A DNA stretch of 64,000 nucleotides from Lactonifactor sp. BIOML-A5 (GTDB taxonomy: Bacteria > Bacillota > Clostridia > Lachnospirales > Lachnospiraceae). The stretch is from NCBI RefSeq assembly GCF_009677585.1, contig NZ_WKYV01000021.1, positions 74,212-138,211 on the forward strand, in the 5' to 3' direction. Below the pieces are notes generated by a model. The model made no database searches and was not told the origin of the DNA. It worked only from the letters and a program-made list of their open reading frames with translations. Numbering within the stretch: position 1 is the stretch's first letter; every line of letters starts with the position of its first letter. This document shows, one piece after another, positions 63,104 through 64,000 of this stretch. A program made the position numbers and the translations under genes.

Positions 63104-63748
63104 CTAGATCAGCAGTTCTTTTACTTTTTTTGCCAGAGCTTCCGCCAGATTCCTGTGCCCCTCCGCGTCCAGATGAACAGCATCCACTGGACTTGCCTGG
63201 CAAACCTCCTGGGCATCCAGATACTCACATCCGTACTCCCGGCACAATTCTTCATAATATGGTGCGATCTGCCGGGAACGCCATTCACAGCCCCTGCCCA
63301 TATTCTCCCCAAGATCTGTTTCCGGCAAATTGCCGCGTATGTGAGGCGGGGCTACCAGGAGTATCTTCGGCACCTGCTCCTCTCTGCCGGAACGGGAGAT
63401 CAATACAGCGTCCAGCATGCGCCGCATACTTCTGGCTATGTTATAGCCGTTCAGCTGAAAGCGTTCCTGTGTATCATTGGTTCCCAGCATAATAATAAGC
63501 AAATCCAAAGGTCTGTGTGTCTGAAGACAGGGAATAAGATATTCCAGCCCGCTCCGATATCCGGTGACAGGATCCTCCCACACCACGGTTCTGGAGTTTA
63601 ATCCTTCCTCAATCACATAGAATTCCTCCCCAAGAAACTCCTGAAGCCGGCCCGGCCAGCGGATTTTCCTATCGTACCTCAGCTTGCCGCTGCCTGGTAT
63701 ATAGCCCCACGTATTGGAGTCTCCATAGCATAAAATTGTTTTTTCCAC
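63104..63748 (-). CDS. SGNH-family hydrolase (GDSL esterase)
   Basis: A 214-residue cytoplasmic esterase/arylesterase-like enzyme. Block I is CYGDSNTWGY (nucleophile Ser), block III LGTNDTQ and block V DAVHLDAEGH (Asp and His). The start is GTG at 63748, with AGGTG five bases upstream. Substrates of such hydrolases are acyl or acetyl esters, often on sugars. It may be co-transcribed with the symporter gene. Confidence 0.92.
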   Translation of the reverse strand: MEKTILCYGDSNTWGYIPGSGKLRYDRKIRWPGRLQEFLGEEFYVIEEGLNSRTVVWEDPVTGYRSGLEYLIPCLQTHRPLDLLIIMLGTNDTQERFQLNGYNIARSMRRMLDAVLISRSGREEQVPKILLVAPPHIRGNLPETDLGENMGRGCEWRSRQIAPYYEELCREYGCEYLDAQEVCQASPVDAVHLDAEGHRNLAEALAKKVKELLI

Positions 63749-63921
63749 ATTTTCACCTGCTTTCTTTATCTAGTTCCGGCTAAAAATGGGCCGACTTGAA
63801 TGTTTTAAAGATTCATCCTCCTTTATTTAAATTTTATAATGTTTATAATTTTTTGCTATTTTTTATTCATTTTTTATATTTTAACACTTATTTAGTTTAT
63901 TGTCAAAACCAATTTGCATCA

Positions 63922-64000
63922 GGTGTTGTTAACTTGTGATAATGTCACCTTAGGATTCACTTATGAAAATGTCACTTTTGTGGAACCTATAATAGTATGA
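63922..64000. mobile_element. Possible insertion sequence end at the window edge
   Basis: The last ~80 bases contain two similar direct elements, GATAATGTCACCTTA and GAAAATGTCACTTTT, 27 bp apart, after TGTTAACTTGT. Repeated terminal motifs of this sort resemble the ends of IS21-like elements. No transposase is visible within the window, so this is tentative. The rest of 63749-63921 is AT-rich with no gene. Confidence 0.3.

Noticed and set aside
1..64000. CRISPR arrays, tRNA and rRNA genes
   Set aside because: No regularly spaced short repeats, no cloverleaf with a CCA end and no rRNA-like sequence were recognised by eye; a tRNAscan or Infernal run would settle this.

Overview
The window looks like a chromosomal segment from an anaerobic, spore-forming Clostridia, most likely a Lachnospiraceae member. 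This rests on the dipicolinate synthase pair (dpaA/dpaB) with a sigma-K-like promoter, a glycyl radical enzyme with its radical-SAM activase, several 4Fe-4S oxidoreductases, the L-serine ammonia-lyase of the iron-sulfur type, and Firmicutes-style AGGAGG ribosome binding sites throughout. The family assignment is inference. No rRNA, tRNA, CRISPR array or complete insertion sequence was seen.

Layout. 0-5 kb: the end of an ABC exporter ATPase, its large FtsX-type permease, and a convergent OmpR-type two-component pair. 5-14 kb: a MutS2-like ATPase with a KOW-like domain but no Smr domain, behind a leader with two terminator-like hairpins; a flavodoxin/ferredoxin protein; an AraC regulator; two iron-sulfur aldo/keto reductases, one behind a MerR-type 19-bp-spacer promoter; a truncated cupin; and a Y-family polymerase with a YolD protein. 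14-17 kb: single-chain L-serine ammonia-lyase divergent from an XRE-cupin regulator, a GNAT acetyltransferase and an unknown small protein. 17-27 kb: a sucrose/oligosaccharide locus (binding protein, two permeases, GH32, amylosucrase, GH13 alpha-glucosidase) divergent from its LacI regulator, with matching palindromic operators. 27-35 kb: a zinc-ribbon membrane protein, a decayed TetR-CPBP pair facing an intact TetR-CPBP-small protein operon, and an ABC exporter with its TetR regulator.

35-45 kb is the most unusual block. MFS transporter, TetR, xylose-isomerase-like TIM barrel, non-pyrrolysine MttB-family methyltransferase, glycyl radical enzyme, activase, pyrroline-5-carboxylate-reductase-like protein and LysR all lie on the minus strand. 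I infer an anaerobic catabolic route for an N-methylated (betaine-like) compound, possibly a proline or hydroxyproline betaine, but several glycyl radical enzyme positions differ from what I recall for hydroxyproline dehydratase.

45-53 kb: a Phd/RelE toxin-antitoxin pair, tsf-rpsB, the KDPG pathway genes (eda, kdgK and a second PfkB kinase), a Mef-type MFS exporter behind a classic macrolide-type leader (peptide MFSTRLR followed by two terminator hairpins), and a pseudouridine synthase. 53-57 kb: an amidohydrolase and two tandem M20 amidohydrolases. 57.3-58.3 kb: no gene but two very long inverted repeats, one of 65 bp that is perfect and one of about 67 bp. 58-64 kb: asparagine synthase directly behind dpaA-dpaB, an alanine/glycine:cation symporter, an SGNH hydrolase, and at the right edge what may be the start of an insertion sequence.
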